NCBI RefSeq assembly: GCF_014280435.1
Contig: NZ_CP060388.1
Location: 124,001-188,000 of the forward strand
From: Sphingobium sp. KCTC 72723
GTDB taxonomy: Bacteria > Pseudomonadota > Alphaproteobacteria > Sphingomonadales > Sphingomonadaceae
DNA length: 64,000 nucleotides
Reading direction: 5' to 3'
Shown here: piece by piece, positions 41,212-49,733 of the stretch
How positions within the stretch are numbered: the first letter of the stretch is position 1
Layout of the letters: the number at the start of each line of letters is the position of its first letter
Translations under genes and position numbers: made by a program
The notes under the pieces: model-generated
What the model saw: the letters and a program-made list of their open reading frames with translations, nothing else
Told to the model about the DNA's origin: nothing
Databases searched by the model: none

Positions 41212-42687
41212 ATGTTCGATTCGCTGAGCGATCGTCTGAGTGGGGTATTCGACAAGCTGCGTGGGCGTGGTGCGCTTACGGAGGACGATGTCCGCGCCGC
41301 GATGCGTGAAGTGCGAATCGCGCTGCTGGAAGCCGACGTCGCGCTGCCGGTCGTGCGCCAGTTCGTCGATCAGGCGACCGAACGCGCCGTGGGCAGCGAC
41401 GTGCTGCGTTCGGTCACGCCGGGGCAGATGGTCGTCAAGATCGTCTCCGACACACTCACCGAAACGCTGGGTTCCGACACGTCGGACCTGATGATCGACG
41501 TCACCCCGCCCGCCGTCATCATGATGGTCGGCTTGCAGGGTTCGGGCAAGACGACGACGACCGCCAAGATCGCCAAGCGGCTGAAGGAGCGGGACCGTAA
41601 GAAAGTGCTGATGGCGTCGCTCGACGTCCAGCGCCCCGCCGCGCAGGAACAGCTGGCGGTGCTGGGCACCCAGTGCGACGTCGCGACCCTGCCGATCGTG
41701 CCGGGGCAACAGCCGGTGGACATCGCCCGTCGCGCGCTCCAGTCGGCCAAGTTGCAGGGCTTTGACGTCGTCATGCTCGATACCGCCGGTCGCCTGCATG
41801 TCGATCAGGCGCTGATGGATGAGATGAAGGCGGTCGCCGACGTGGCGACGCCTGCCGAAATCCTGCTGGTCGTGGACTCGCTGACGGGTCAGGATGCGGT
41901 CAATGTGGCGCAGAGCTTTACGAGCCAGGTGCCGCTGACCGGCGTGGTGCTGACCCGTATGGACGGCGACGCGCGCGGTGGTGCGGCGCTGTCGATGCGG
42001 GCGGTCACTGGCCGCCCGATCAAGTTCGCCGGCACCGGGGAGAAACTCGACGCGCTGGAGGTGTTCCATCCGCAGCGAGTCGCGCAGCGTATCTTGGGCA
42101 TGGGCGATGTCGTATCGCTGGTCGAGCGCGCCGCCGAAAGCATCGACGCGGACGAAGCCGACAAGCTGGCCAAGAAGATGGCCAAGGGTCAGTTCGACAT
42201 GAACGACCTGCGCGCGCAACTGGGCCAGATGCGCCGCATGGGCGGGCTGGGCGCGCTGGCGGGCATGTTGCCAGGCCTGAAAAAGGCGCAGGCAGCGATG
42301 GCCAATAGCGGCGCGAACGACAAGACGCTGATCCACCTCGACGCGATGATCGGCTCCATGACGCCCAAGGAGCGGGAAAAGCCCGCCCTGATCAACGCCA
42401 AGCGCAAGATCCGCATCGCCAAGGGTGCCGGTCGCAGCGTGCAGGAAGTCAACCGTCTCCTGAAAATGCATCAGGAAATGGAAGGCGCGATGAAGAAGAT
42501 CCGCAAGATGGGCGGCCTGAAAGGGCTGGCCAAGATGTTCACGGGTGGCGGCATGGGTGGCCTTGGCGGCCCGGATGGCGCAGGTGGTCCTCCCGACCTG
42601 TCGGGCCTTGGCGGCGCGCTGGGCGGATTGGGCGGCGGCAACATGCCAAAGCTTCCGCCCGGCTTTCAGAATTTCATGAAGAAATAA
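41212..42687 (+). CDS. ffh: signal recognition particle protein Ffh
   Basis: 491 residues from ATG 41212; GAGGTG upstream favours it over ATG 41209, and the frame stays open to 40999. NG domain: GLQGSGKTTTTAKIA, SLDVQRPAAQEQL, VVMLDTAGRLH, VLTRMDGDARGG, GTGEKLDALEVF. The methionine-rich M domain binds signal peptides and 4.5S RNA (LGQMRRMGGLGALAGMLPG, SMTPKERE, RIAKGAGRSVQEVNRLL), with a Gly-rich tail. Works with FtsY. Precedes rpsP by 41 bases, probably one transcript. Confidence 0.96.
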   Translation: MFDSLSDRLSGVFDKLRGRGALTEDDVRAAMREVRIALLEADVALPVVRQFVDQATERAVGSDVLRSVTPGQMVVKIVSDTLTETLGSDTSDLMIDVTPPAVIMMVGLQGSGKTTTTAKIAKRLKERDRKKVLMASLDVQRPAAQEQLAVLGTQCDVATLPIVPGQQPVDIARRALQSAKLQGFDVVMLDTAGRLHVDQALMDEMKAVADVATPAEILLVVDSLTGQDAVNVAQSFTSQVPLTGVVLTRMDGDARGGAALSMRAVTGRPIKFAGTGEKLDALEVFHPQRVAQRILGMGDVVSLVERAAESIDADEADKLAKKMAKGQFDMNDLRAQLGQMRRMGGLGALAGMLPGLKKAQAAMANSGANDKTLIHLDAMIGSMTPKEREKPALINAKRKIRIAKGAGRSVQEVNRLLKMHQEMEGAMKKIRKMGGLKGLAKMFTGGGMGGLGGPDGAGGPPDLSGLGGALGGLGGGNMPKLPPGFQNFMKK

Positions 42688-42728
42688 TCAGTTCCAACAT
42701 ATCGGTTTGAAGTAGAAAGGTAAGTTCC

Positions 42729-43223
42729 ATGGCAACGTCCATTCGTCTGTCGCGCGGCGGCTCCAAGAAGCGTCCCTATTATCGTATCGTCGTGGCCGAC
42801 AGCCGCGCGCCGCGTGATGGCAAGTTCATCGAGCGTATCGGCAGCTATAACCCGGTCCTGCCCAAGGGCGATGAAAAGCGCGTCATTCTCGACACAGAAC
42901 GCGCCAAGCATTGGGTTGCCGCCGGCGCGCAGCCGACCGACCGCGTCGCACGCTTTCTGGACGCCGCTGGCGTGAAGGAACGCCCCGCACGCAACAACCC
43001 GAACAAGGCAGTGCCGGGCCAGAAGGCCAAGGACCGCGCCGAAGATCGTGCGGCCAAGATCGCCGAAGCGCAGGAAGCTGCCGACGCTGCCCGCGCCGCA
43101 GCCGAAGAAGCCGCCAAGGCTCCTGTCGAAGCGCCTGTGGTTGAAGAAGCCGCTGCCGCTGAAGAAGCGCCCGCTGCCGAAGCGCCTGCCGAAGAAGCCG
43201 CCGCTGAAAAGACCGAGGGCTGA
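42729..43223 (+). CDS. rpsP: 30S ribosomal protein S16 with long Ala/Glu/Pro tail
   Basis: 164 residues. The first 80 are canonical S16 ([20 protein letters not shown] in part, [10 protein letters not shown]). The remaining 80 are low-complexity Ala/Glu/Pro/Lys ([22 protein letters not shown]), about twice the usual family length; similar tails occur in alphaproteobacterial S16. First gene of the rpsP-rimM-(insert)-trmD-rplS set. Confidence 0.95.
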   Translation: MATSIRLSRGGSKKRPYYRIVVADSRAPRDGKFIERIGSYNPVLPKGDEKRVILDTERAKHWVAAGAQPTDRVARFLDAAGVKERPARNNPNKAVPGQKAKDRAEDRAAKIAEAQEAADAARAAAEEAAKAPVEAPVVEEAAAAEEAPAAEAPAEEAAAEKTEG

Positions 43224-43228
43224 TCCTC

Positions 43229-43723
43229 TTGACCGACAAGCCCGTCACGCTCGCCGCGATCATCGGGGCGCATGGGGTGGCGGGCGAAGTCCGTCTGAAA
43301 CTGTTTGGCGAAGGGGCCGAAAGCCTCAAAGCCTATGGCAGTTTCGATGCGGCGGGGCGCACATTGACGTTGAAGTCGGTGCGCCCCAGCCCCAATGGCG
43401 CGGTCGCGCGTTTCGCCGAGGTGGAGACACGAAGCGCAGCCGAAGCCCTGCGCGGCACGGCGCTTACCGTCCCGCGATCCGCCCTGCCGCCTTTGGGCGA
43501 GGGCGAATATTATCATGCCGACGTGATCGGCCTGCCCTGCACGTCCAGCGAGGGCGAAGCCTTGGGCGACATCATCGCGATCGAAAATTTCGGCGCGGGC
43601 GACGTGATCGAAATCCAGCGCCCGTCCTTGGATGACAAGCCCGGCAAGCGCTTCATGGTGCCGATGCACGCAGTCACACTGTCGGACGATGCGGCTATGA
43701 TTGACGCGCTGTTCGTGGAATAG
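43229..43723 (+). CDS. rimM: 16S rRNA processing protein RimM
   Basis: 164 residues from TTG 43229, five bases after rpsP. N-terminal RimM barrel (LAAIIGAHGVAGEVRLKLFG in part) and the PRC-like C-terminal half (EYYHADVIGL, FMVPMHAVTLSDDAAM). Assists 30S head maturation by binding S19. The stop TAG at 43721-43723 runs into the palindrome that begins the inserted vapBC unit. Confidence 0.93.
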   Translation: MTDKPVTLAAIIGAHGVAGEVRLKLFGEGAESLKAYGSFDAAGRTLTLKSVRPSPNGAVARFAEVETRSAAEALRGTALTVPRSALPPLGEGEYYHADVIGLPCTSSEGEALGDIIAIENFGAGDVIEIQRPSLDDKPGKRFMVPMHAVTLSDDAAMIDALFVE

Positions 43724-43743
43724 TATATACTTTCTGTATATAC
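43723..43743. promoter_or_regulatory. candidate vapBC operator
   Basis: Two copies of the self-complementary octamer GTATATAC at 43723-43730 and 43736-43743, centres 13 bases apart, lie 14 bases before the vapB start. Such paired AT-rich palindromes upstream of an AbrB/MazE-type antitoxin are typical autoregulatory sites. The AT-rich block contrasts with the GC-rich surroundings. Confidence 0.7.
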
Positions 43744-43756
43744 GAAAGGCGCGATC

Positions 43757-44023
43757 ATGGGCGAAGAATATCGGGCCAGGATTTTCAAGTCGGGCAACAG
43801 CCTGGCCTTGCGCCTGCCAAAGGCGCTGGGCTTGGCCGAAGGCGAGGAAGTCGTTCTGCTTCCCCATGAAGATGGCAGCATCTCTTTCTGGAAAGAAGAT
43901 CAGGCACGACAGGTTTTCCTCGCGCTTTACGGCAGCATGTCGACTGACTTCATGCAGGATGGACGCGGCGATACCGAACAGGCAGACCGCGACTGGACGT
44001 CCGGTGCGCCGCAAGCCGCATGA
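43757..44023 (+). CDS. vapB: VapB-type antitoxin, AbrB/MazE swapped-hairpin domain
   Basis: 88 residues. The AbrB-like DNA-binding domain is at the N-terminus (ARIFKSGNSLALRLPKALGL in part; EGEEVVLLPHEDGSISFW). The C-terminus (QADRDWTSGAPQAA) would be the toxin-neutralising part. The ATG-overlapping junction with vapC (ATGA) and the paired GTATATAC operator support an autoregulated antitoxin-toxin pair. Confidence 0.85.
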   Translation: MGEEYRARIFKSGNSLALRLPKALGLAEGEEVVLLPHEDGSISFWKEDQARQVFLALYGSMSTDFMQDGRGDTEQADRDWTSGAPQAA

Positions 44024-44415
44024 CCAGCGGCTATCTGCTCGACACGAATGTCTGCATCGACTTTCTGCTGGGACGCAGCGCCGCACTGGTGGAACGGGTG
44101 GGCAACAGCTTTGGCGCGCTGGCGGTATCGGCAATCACGGCGGCGGAATTGCGCGTGGGCAGTCGCACGTCCAGCGATCCAAAGGGCGATATGCGCCGGG
44201 TCGATACGTTTCTTTCGATGCTCGACATTGCGCCGTTCGATGCGCGCGCAGCCGCAAGCTATGCTGATGTCGTGCGTCATGTCGGCGTGCGGCGCAAAAG
44301 TTTCGATCGGCTGATCGGGGCGCAGGCGCTGCTGCTCGGCCTGACGCTGGTGACCTGCAACGAACGCGATTTTGCCGACATTTCCGGGCTTAGGCTGGAG
44401 AACTGGACATTATGA
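44020..44415 (+). CDS. vapC: VapC-type PIN-domain ribonuclease toxin
   Basis: 131 residues. PIN-domain acids: LLDTNVCIDFL (first Asp), SAITAAELRVG (Glu), KSFDRLIGAQALLLGL (Asp in place of the more usual N-D pair) and TCNERDFADI (last Asp region). The family cleaves tRNA or rRNA. It is coupled to vapB upstream and overlaps the serine-hydrolase gene downstream (ATGA), so the three genes form one unit within the ribosomal operon. Confidence 0.88.
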   Translation: MTSGYLLDTNVCIDFLLGRSAALVERVGNSFGALAVSAITAAELRVGSRTSSDPKGDMRRVDTFLSMLDIAPFDARAAASYADVVRHVGVRRKSFDRLIGAQALLLGLTLVTCNERDFADISGLRLENWTL

Positions 44416-45908
44416 TCCGCGCGATTCTCCTCCTGCTCCTCGCGATCATCCCCGCCACGGCCCACGCGGCCGACCCCGCCAAAATCGCCGCTGTCATCCC
44501 CGACATCGACCGCATCTTCGCCGAGTTTCAGGTGGACAGCCATGCCCCCGGCCTTGTCTACGGCATCGTTGCGGACGGGCGGATGGTCCATGTAAAGGGG
44601 CTGGGCGTGCAGGATCTGGTCGACAAACGCCCGGTCACGCCCGACAGCCTGTTCCGCATCGCGTCGATGACCAAGGCGTTTACGGCACTTGCCATCCTGA
44701 AACTGCGCGACGACGGGAAACTGGGGCTGGACGATCTGGCCGAAACCCATGTGCCGGAACTGCGCAACTGGACCTATCCGACCAGGGACAGCCCGCGCAT
44801 CCGCATCCGCGACCTGCTGACCCACAGCGCGGGCTTTGTGGACGACAACCCGTGGGGCGACCGGCAGACGCCATTGCCGCAGGCCGACTTCACGAAGATG
44901 CTGGCGCAGGGCGTGCCGTTCAGCACCGCGCCCGGCACGGCCTATGAATATAGCAATTTTGGCTATGCGCTGCTGGGGCGGGTCATAGCCAACGTGTCGG
45001 GGCAGCCCTATCGCCGCTATGTCGAACGCACGCTGCTCACTCCGCTGGGCATGGCGTCCAGCGGCTATCAGATGAGCGAATGGCCGCTGAAGCGCCGCGC
45101 GATCGGTTATCGCTGGGCGGACGGCCACTGGACGCAGGAACCGACGATGGCCGATGGCGCGTTCGGCGCAATGGGTGGGTTGCAGACCAGTGCGAATGAT
45201 TATGCGCGCTGGGTCGCCTTCCTGCTGTCGGCCTGGCCCGCGCGCGACGATGCGGAGGCAGGTCCGGTGGCGCGCGCGTCGGTGCGGATGCTGGCGCAGG
45301 GCAGCAATTTCGTGACGCTGGCGCAGCGTAACGGCACGAGTGGGCCGAGCGCCTGCCGTCAGGCGGCGGCCTATGGCTTTGCGATGCGGGTGGCGCAGGA
45401 TTGTGACCTGGGCCTGACGCTGGCGCATGGCGGCGGCTATCCCGGCTATGGCAGCCATGTGATGCTGATGCCCGACCATGGCGTGGGCATTTTCGTCTTT
45501 ACCAACCGGACTTATAATGGCGGCAGCGGCGCGGCCTGGGACGCGGCGGTGGCGCTGCATCGGGCGGGCGCGCTGATCGCGCGGACGCTGCCGGTGTCGG
45601 CGTTGCTGGCCGATGGCTATGGCGCGGCTGCCCGCATCTATGCGGCGGGCGATGTGCTGGCGGCGCGGGACAGGCTGGCGATGAACTTCCTGATGGACGC
45701 CGACGCCGCACATTGGGCGCGCAAACTGGCGGCGCTGAAAAGCGAAGTCGGCGCCTGCCGCAGCGACGCGCCGATCGTCGCCACCGGCGCGCTGTCGGGG
45801 CGCTTCACCTGGACGTGCGAAAAGGGGCGGGTCGCAGGCACGATCCTGCTCGCCCCCACGCCGACAGCGCAGATTCAGGAATGGAAGATCGCGATCAAGA
45901 CGCCCTGA
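44412..45908 (+). CDS. serine hydrolase, beta-lactamase (class C-like) family
   Basis: 498 residues. Signal peptide MIRAILLLLLAIIPATAHA, so periplasmic. S-x-x-K in RIASMTKAFTALAI (about residue 82), Y-x-N in YEYSNFGYALLG (about residue 180), and a later HGGGYPGYGSH motif in place of KTG. This is the esterase/D-aminopeptidase/beta-lactamase-like group; the substrate is unknown. The C-terminal 130 residues form an extra domain with two cysteines (GACRSD, FTWTCEKG). The start overlaps the vapC stop. Confidence 0.87.
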   Translation: MIRAILLLLLAIIPATAHAADPAKIAAVIPDIDRIFAEFQVDSHAPGLVYGIVADGRMVHVKGLGVQDLVDKRPVTPDSLFRIASMTKAFTALAILKLRDDGKLGLDDLAETHVPELRNWTYPTRDSPRIRIRDLLTHSAGFVDDNPWGDRQTPLPQADFTKMLAQGVPFSTAPGTAYEYSNFGYALLGRVIANVSGQPYRRYVERTLLTPLGMASSGYQMSEWPLKRRAIGYRWADGHWTQEPTMADGAFGAMGGLQTSANDYARWVAFLLSAWPARDDAEAGPVARASVRMLAQGSNFVTLAQRNGTSGPSACRQAAAYGFAMRVAQDCDLGLTLAHGGGYPGYGSHVMLMPDHGVGIFVFTNRTYNGGSGAAWDAAVALHRAGALIARTLPVSALLADGYGAAARIYAAGDVLAARDRLAMNFLMDADAAHWARKLAALKSEVGACRSDAPIVATGALSGRFTWTCEKGRVAGTILLAPTPTAQIQEWKIAIKTP

Positions 45909-45946
45909 ACTGGACGTCTTTGCGCCATTGTCCTAAGTGCTGCGCC

Positions 45947-46219
45947 ATGGCAAAAATCCTGACGGCTCTTTATTTGGTGATGATGCTGGCGGCTGGCTGG
46001 CGCTTGTTCGGGCTGGGCTGGTCGCGCGGCATCAAGATCGTAACGGCGGTGGCGGTGCTTCTGCCGCTGCCATTGCTGCTGATCCTGCCCGCGCTGATGC
46101 AGCCGCAGCGCCCCTTTGCCGACCTGCTGCGCGCCATTGGCCTTGCGCTGCTGGTCTGCGGGGCGCTTTGCATTGCGGGCGGCTGGTCGGCGGCCTGGCT
46201 GCGGGCGCGGCGCAGATGA
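45947..46219 (+). CDS. small membrane protein preceding trmD
   Basis: 90 residues from ATG 45947. Three hydrophobic segments ([60 protein letters not shown], each in part) mark it as an integral membrane protein. No family recognised. Its stop overlaps the trmD start (ATGA), so it belongs to that transcript. Confidence 0.65.
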   Translation: MAKILTALYLVMMLAAGWRLFGLGWSRGIKIVTAVAVLLPLPLLLILPALMQPQRPFADLLRAIGLALLVCGALCIAGGWSAAWLRARRR

Positions 46220-46953
46220 GCTTTGCCGCGCAGATATTGACGCTCTATCCGGAGATGTTTCCGGGGCCGCTGGGCGTATCGCTGGCGGGCAGGGCGCTGA
46301 TGGAGGGGAAATGGTCGTGCGATCCCATCTGTATCCGCGACTTTGCCACCGACAAGCATCGCACGGTGGACGATACGCCTGCGGGCGGCGGCGCGGGCAT
46401 GGTGTTGCGCGCGGACATAGTAGCATGCGCGGTCGACCATGCGCTGGAACGCCGCCCGGACCTGCCCGTGCTGGCGATGACGCCGCGCGGCGCGCCGATT
46501 ACGCAAGCCCGTGTGCGCCAACTGGCGGAGGGGTCGGGCGCAACCATCCTGTGCGGCCGGTTCGAGGGATTTGACGAACGGATTTTCGACGCCCGCCCGA
46601 TTGAGCAGGTCAGCATGGGCGACATCATATTGTCCGGCGGGGAAATGGCCGCGCTGCTGCTGCTGGATGCTTGCGTCAGGCTGCTTCCCGGTGTAATGGG
46701 CGCGGCTTCCAGTGGGGTGGAGGAGTCCTTTGAAACGGGGCTGCTTGAATATCCCCACTATACCCGCCCGGTAGAATGGGAGGGACGCACGATCCCGCAG
46801 GTGTTGCGATCGGGGGATCATGCGAAGATCGCTGCCTGGCGGAAACAAAGGGCGGATGATGATACACGGCTAAGGCGGCCGGACCTTTGGGAACGTCACA
46901 CTGGCGTTCGGGTCGAGTCGCCCTCTGGTGCGCAACGCGACTTGAAGGACTGA
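46216..46953 (+). CDS. trmD: tRNA (guanine-N1)-methyltransferase TrmD
   Basis: 245 residues from ATG 46216. Trefoil-knot SPOUT methyltransferase: [39 protein letters not shown] (in part), [12 protein letters not shown] and the knot segment ISGGE-like [15 protein letters not shown], then [21 protein letters not shown] (in part). Makes m1G37 in tRNA. Displaced from rimM by 2.5 kb of inserted genes, but still two bases from rplS. Confidence 0.95.
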   Translation: MSFAAQILTLYPEMFPGPLGVSLAGRALMEGKWSCDPICIRDFATDKHRTVDDTPAGGGAGMVLRADIVACAVDHALERRPDLPVLAMTPRGAPITQARVRQLAEGSGATILCGRFEGFDERIFDARPIEQVSMGDIILSGGEMAALLLLDACVRLLPGVMGAASSGVEESFETGLLEYPHYTRPVEWEGRTIPQVLRSGDHAKIAAWRKQRADDDTRLRRPDLWERHTGVRVESPSGAQRDLKD

Positions 46954-46955
46954 CC

Positions 46956-47324
46956 ATGAACATCCTCCAGCAGATCGAGGCGGAAAACATCGCTGCCCTC
47001 GGCAAGACCATCCCTGAATTCCGTCCCGGCGACACGCTGCGCGTCGGCGTGAAGGTCGTCGAAGGCGAACGGAGCCGCGTCCAGAATTACGAAGGCGTGT
47101 GCATCGCGCGTTCGAACAAGGGCATGGGTTCCAACTTCACCGTGCGCAAGATTTCGTTCGGCGAAGGCGTGGAGCGCGTATTCCCGCTTTATTCGCCCAA
47201 CCTAGATTCGATCACCGTCGTTCGTCGCGGTGTCGTGCGTCGTGCCAAGCTCTATTATCTGCGCGGCCGCACCGGCAAGCGCGCGCGCATCGCCGAGCGC
47301 CGCGACGTCCGCACCGAAGGTTGA
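46956..47324 (+). CDS. rplS: 50S ribosomal protein L19
   Basis: 122 residues from ATG 46956, after TTGAAGGACTGACC. Canonical L19: [22 protein letters not shown] (in part), [21 protein letters not shown] (in part), [21 protein letters not shown]. Last gene of the rpsP-rplS group, closed by a strong terminator. Confidence 0.97.
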   Translation: MNILQQIEAENIAALGKTIPEFRPGDTLRVGVKVVEGERSRVQNYEGVCIARSNKGMGSNFTVRKISFGEGVERVFPLYSPNLDSITVVRRGVVRRAKLYYLRGRTGKRARIAERRDVRTEG

Positions 47325-47364
47325 TCCTTCGGCTGTCCTTTACCGGATAGCGCAGGCAGGCAAA

Positions 47365-47400
47365 GAAAAGGCGGTGGCTCCCCGGAGCCGCCGCCTTTTT
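47365..47400 (+). terminator. rho-independent terminator after rplS
   Basis: GGCGGTGGCTCC/GGAGCCGCCGCC (12-bp stem with one G-T pair, 2-base loop) followed by TTTTT, and preceded by AAAA so that it can also serve the convergent transporter gene. Confidence 0.9.
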
Positions 47401-47410
47401 CATGGGCGTC

Positions 47411-48682
47411 TTACCGGCGGCTGGTAAACCACAGCCCGCCCAGGCTGATCGCGGCGGCCGCTGACATATAGAGGCCGACCAGCGCCACACCCTGCGCCGC
47501 GATCAGCCAGGTGGCGACGATGGGTGCCAGCGCCCCACCAATGATTCCACCCAGATTGAACGAGAAGGACGCGCCGGTATAGCGCAGCTGGATCGGGAAC
47601 AGGGCAGGCAGATATGCCCCCAGCGGCCCATAGACGAACCCCATCAGGAACAGCGCGAGGCTCAGGATCGCAAAGATCGGCAACAGCGCGCCGGTGCCGA
47701 TCATCGGGCCAAAAATCAGCCCCATGAAGATCGTGCCGATACAGCCCCATGCCAGCACGCGGGTCGGGCTGGTCCTGTCCGCCCACCATCCAGCGATCAC
47801 GATGCTGACCGCCATGAACAGGATCGCGCCGAGCTGCACCGACAGGAAGGCGCTGCGGTCGATTTTCAGCGCGGTGGTGCCGTATCCCAGCGCAAAGGCC
47901 GTCGCGATATAATAGATGGCAAAGCAGGCCACGACCGCAAAAGTGCCAGCGATCGCGGCACCCAGATGCTCTTTCAGCAAGGTGGCGAGCGGCATGGCGG
48001 GCGGTGGCGCATCCGCCTGCGCAGCGGCAAACTCAGGCGTTTCGGTCAGCTTCAGCCGCACCCAAAGGCCCAGAAACACCAGCACCGCGCTGCCCAGGAA
48101 GGGCAGGCGCCAGCCCCAGGCGAAAAACTCCGCGTCGGTCAGGATGGAGCCAAGGATCAGGAACAGGCCATTGGCCGCGATGAAGCCGACCGGCGCCCCC
48201 AGTTGCGGGAACATGCCAAAGCGTGCGCGCCATCCCGGTGGTGCGTTCTCCACCGCCAGCAGCGCCGCGCCGCCCCATTCGCCGCCCAGCCCCAGCCCCT
48301 GACCAAAGCGCAGCAGGCACAGGATCAGCGGCGCCCACCAGCCGATCTGCGCATGGGTCGGCAGGAAACCGATCGCCAGCGTGCATCCGCCCATCAGCAT
48401 CAGCGACGTCACCAGTGTCGCCTTGCGTCCCACCCGGTCGCCATAATGGCCGAACACCGCTGCCCCCAGCGGTCGGGCGAGAAAGGCGAGGGCCAGGCTG
48501 CCATAGGACGCCATCAACTGCGCCGACGGGCTGGACGATGGGAAAAACAGCGATGGGAAGATCAGGCTGGCGGCGGTCGCATAGATATAGAAGTCGTAAA
48601 ATTCGACTGCCGTGCCGATCAGGCTGGCCCCCAGCACCCGCTTGTGCCGCCACATTTCGCCGATGCCGCTTGCTTCCGCCAT
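47411..48682 (-). CDS. MFS transporter, metabolite:H+ symporter (MHS) family
   Basis: 423 residues, 12 membrane helices. The MHS signature is clear: GTAVEFYDFYIYATAASLIF (in part) in helix 1, FGHYGDRVGRKATLV in loop 2-3 (MFS motif A) and LGGEWGGAALLAVENAP in helix 4-5, where the family keeps a G-x-E-x-G block. Relatives import dicarboxylates, shikimate, proline/betaine or similar. It stands alone. Confidence 0.88.
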   Translation of the reverse strand: MAEASGIGEMWRHKRVLGASLIGTAVEFYDFYIYATAASLIFPSLFFPSSSPSAQLMASYGSLALAFLARPLGAAVFGHYGDRVGRKATLVTSLMLMGGCTLAIGFLPTHAQIGWWAPLILCLLRFGQGLGLGGEWGGAALLAVENAPPGWRARFGMFPQLGAPVGFIAANGLFLILGSILTDAEFFAWGWRLPFLGSAVLVFLGLWVRLKLTETPEFAAAQADAPPPAMPLATLLKEHLGAAIAGTFAVVACFAIYYIATAFALGYGTTALKIDRSAFLSVQLGAILFMAVSIVIAGWWADRTSPTRVLAWGCIGTIFMGLIFGPMIGTGALLPIFAILSLALFLMGFVYGPLGAYLPALFPIQLRYTGASFSFNLGGIIGGALAPIVATWLIAAQGVALVGLYMSAAAAISLGGLWFTSRR

Positions 48683-48701
48683 ATCGTCTCGCCCCTAATT
48701 T

Positions 48702-48785
48702 CGTCATTCCAGTGCAGGCTGGAATCTCTGTTCTGGCGGCCATGCGCGCAGGAAAGTGAGATCCCAGCCTGCGCTGGGATGACGG
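48702..48785. repeat. dispersed palindromic repeat, CGTCAYCCCAGC family (copy 4)
   Basis: CGTCATTCCAGTGCAGGCTG at 48702 and CCCAGCCTGCGCTGGGATGACGG ending 48785 are inverted relative to each other, with compensating changes in each end hairpin (TTCCAG...CTGGAA; CCCAGC...GCTGGG). It fills the gap between two minus-strand genes. Confidence 0.85.
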
Positions 48786-48789
48786 TGTC

Positions 48790-49602
48790 TTATCGTTTGC
48801 GCTTCTGGTTCAGCAATTCATACGCCATCACCGCCGTCGCCACTGCTGCGTTCAGGCTGTCGGCCTTGCCCAGCATCGGCATCTTCACCAGCAGGTCGCA
48901 TTCCGCCTCATAGGCTTCCGGCAACCCCTGCGCTTCATTGCCGACCAGCAGGAAGGACGGGCTTTGATAGCGCGGTTCCTGATAGTCGTGCGTGGCTTTC
49001 AGGCTGGTGCCGATCAGTTCGCCCGGCCCGCTGCGCAGCCATGTCATGAATTCCGGCCAGCGTGCCTGCGTGATCGACTGGGTGAACAAAGCGCCCATGC
49101 TGGCCCGCACCGATTCGACGGAAAAGGGATCGACGCAATCGTCGACCAGAATCAGCCCGCCAGCCCCCACCGCGTCCCCGGTGCGCAGGATGGTGCCAAG
49201 GTTGCCCGGATCGCGCAGCGATTGCGCGACGATCCAGATGTCGGCCTTGCTGCGATCCAGCTTTTCCAGCGGGGTCAGCCGGTCGCGATAGACGCCCACG
49301 ACTGCCTGCGCATTGTCCTTGCCGCTGATTTTGGACAAAATGTCGGCCGAAGTTTCGATGACATCATAGCCCGCCGCTTCGCCGCCTGCATCCTCCATCG
49401 CCGCGATCAGATCGCGCGCCAGCGGATGCGTGGACCCGGCGTGAAACAGCATTTCCGGCAACACGCCTTCCTCGCGTGCTTCGGTCAGGATGCGCAGTCC
49501 TTCGGCCAGAAACAGCCCTTCGGCCTTGCGGAATTTCTTTTCCCGCAAGGATCGCACACGCTTCACCAGCGGGTTGGAAAATCCGGTGATTTCGCGTGCC
49601 AC
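48790..49602 (-). CDS. TrmH/SpoU family RNA 2'-O-methyltransferase
   Basis: 270 residues from GTG 49602 (the frame stays open to 49662; GTG gives MAREITGFSNPLVK, the usual N-terminus). Substrate-binding domain RVRSLREKKFRKAEGLFLAEG (in part), then the SPOUT core: QSLRDPGNLGTILRTGDAVG (in part), VDDCVDPFSVESVRASMGALF (in part), LLVGNEAQGLP and MLGKADSLNAAVATAVMAYE (in part), all three SpoU motifs present. Methylates rRNA or tRNA ribose; target not predictable. Confidence 0.9.
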   Translation of the reverse strand: MAREITGFSNPLVKRVRSLREKKFRKAEGLFLAEGLRILTEAREEGVLPEMLFHAGSTHPLARDLIAAMEDAGGEAAGYDVIETSADILSKISGKDNAQAVVGVYRDRLTPLEKLDRSKADIWIVAQSLRDPGNLGTILRTGDAVGAGGLILVDDCVDPFSVESVRASMGALFTQSITQARWPEFMTWLRSGPGELIGTSLKATHDYQEPRYQSPSFLLVGNEAQGLPEAYEAECDLLVKMPMLGKADSLNAAVATAVMAYELLNQKRKR

Positions 49603-49733
49603 GATGCGTCTGTTCCCAATAAAAGGCGGATCAAGCGGCCTCTCTACCGGGCCGATGCACAAAAAGACAGGGGGCAGGGTGACAGGTCGTTACGCGATGG
49701 ATTTGGCCCTCGATATTTGCGAAAGGGGCAGGC

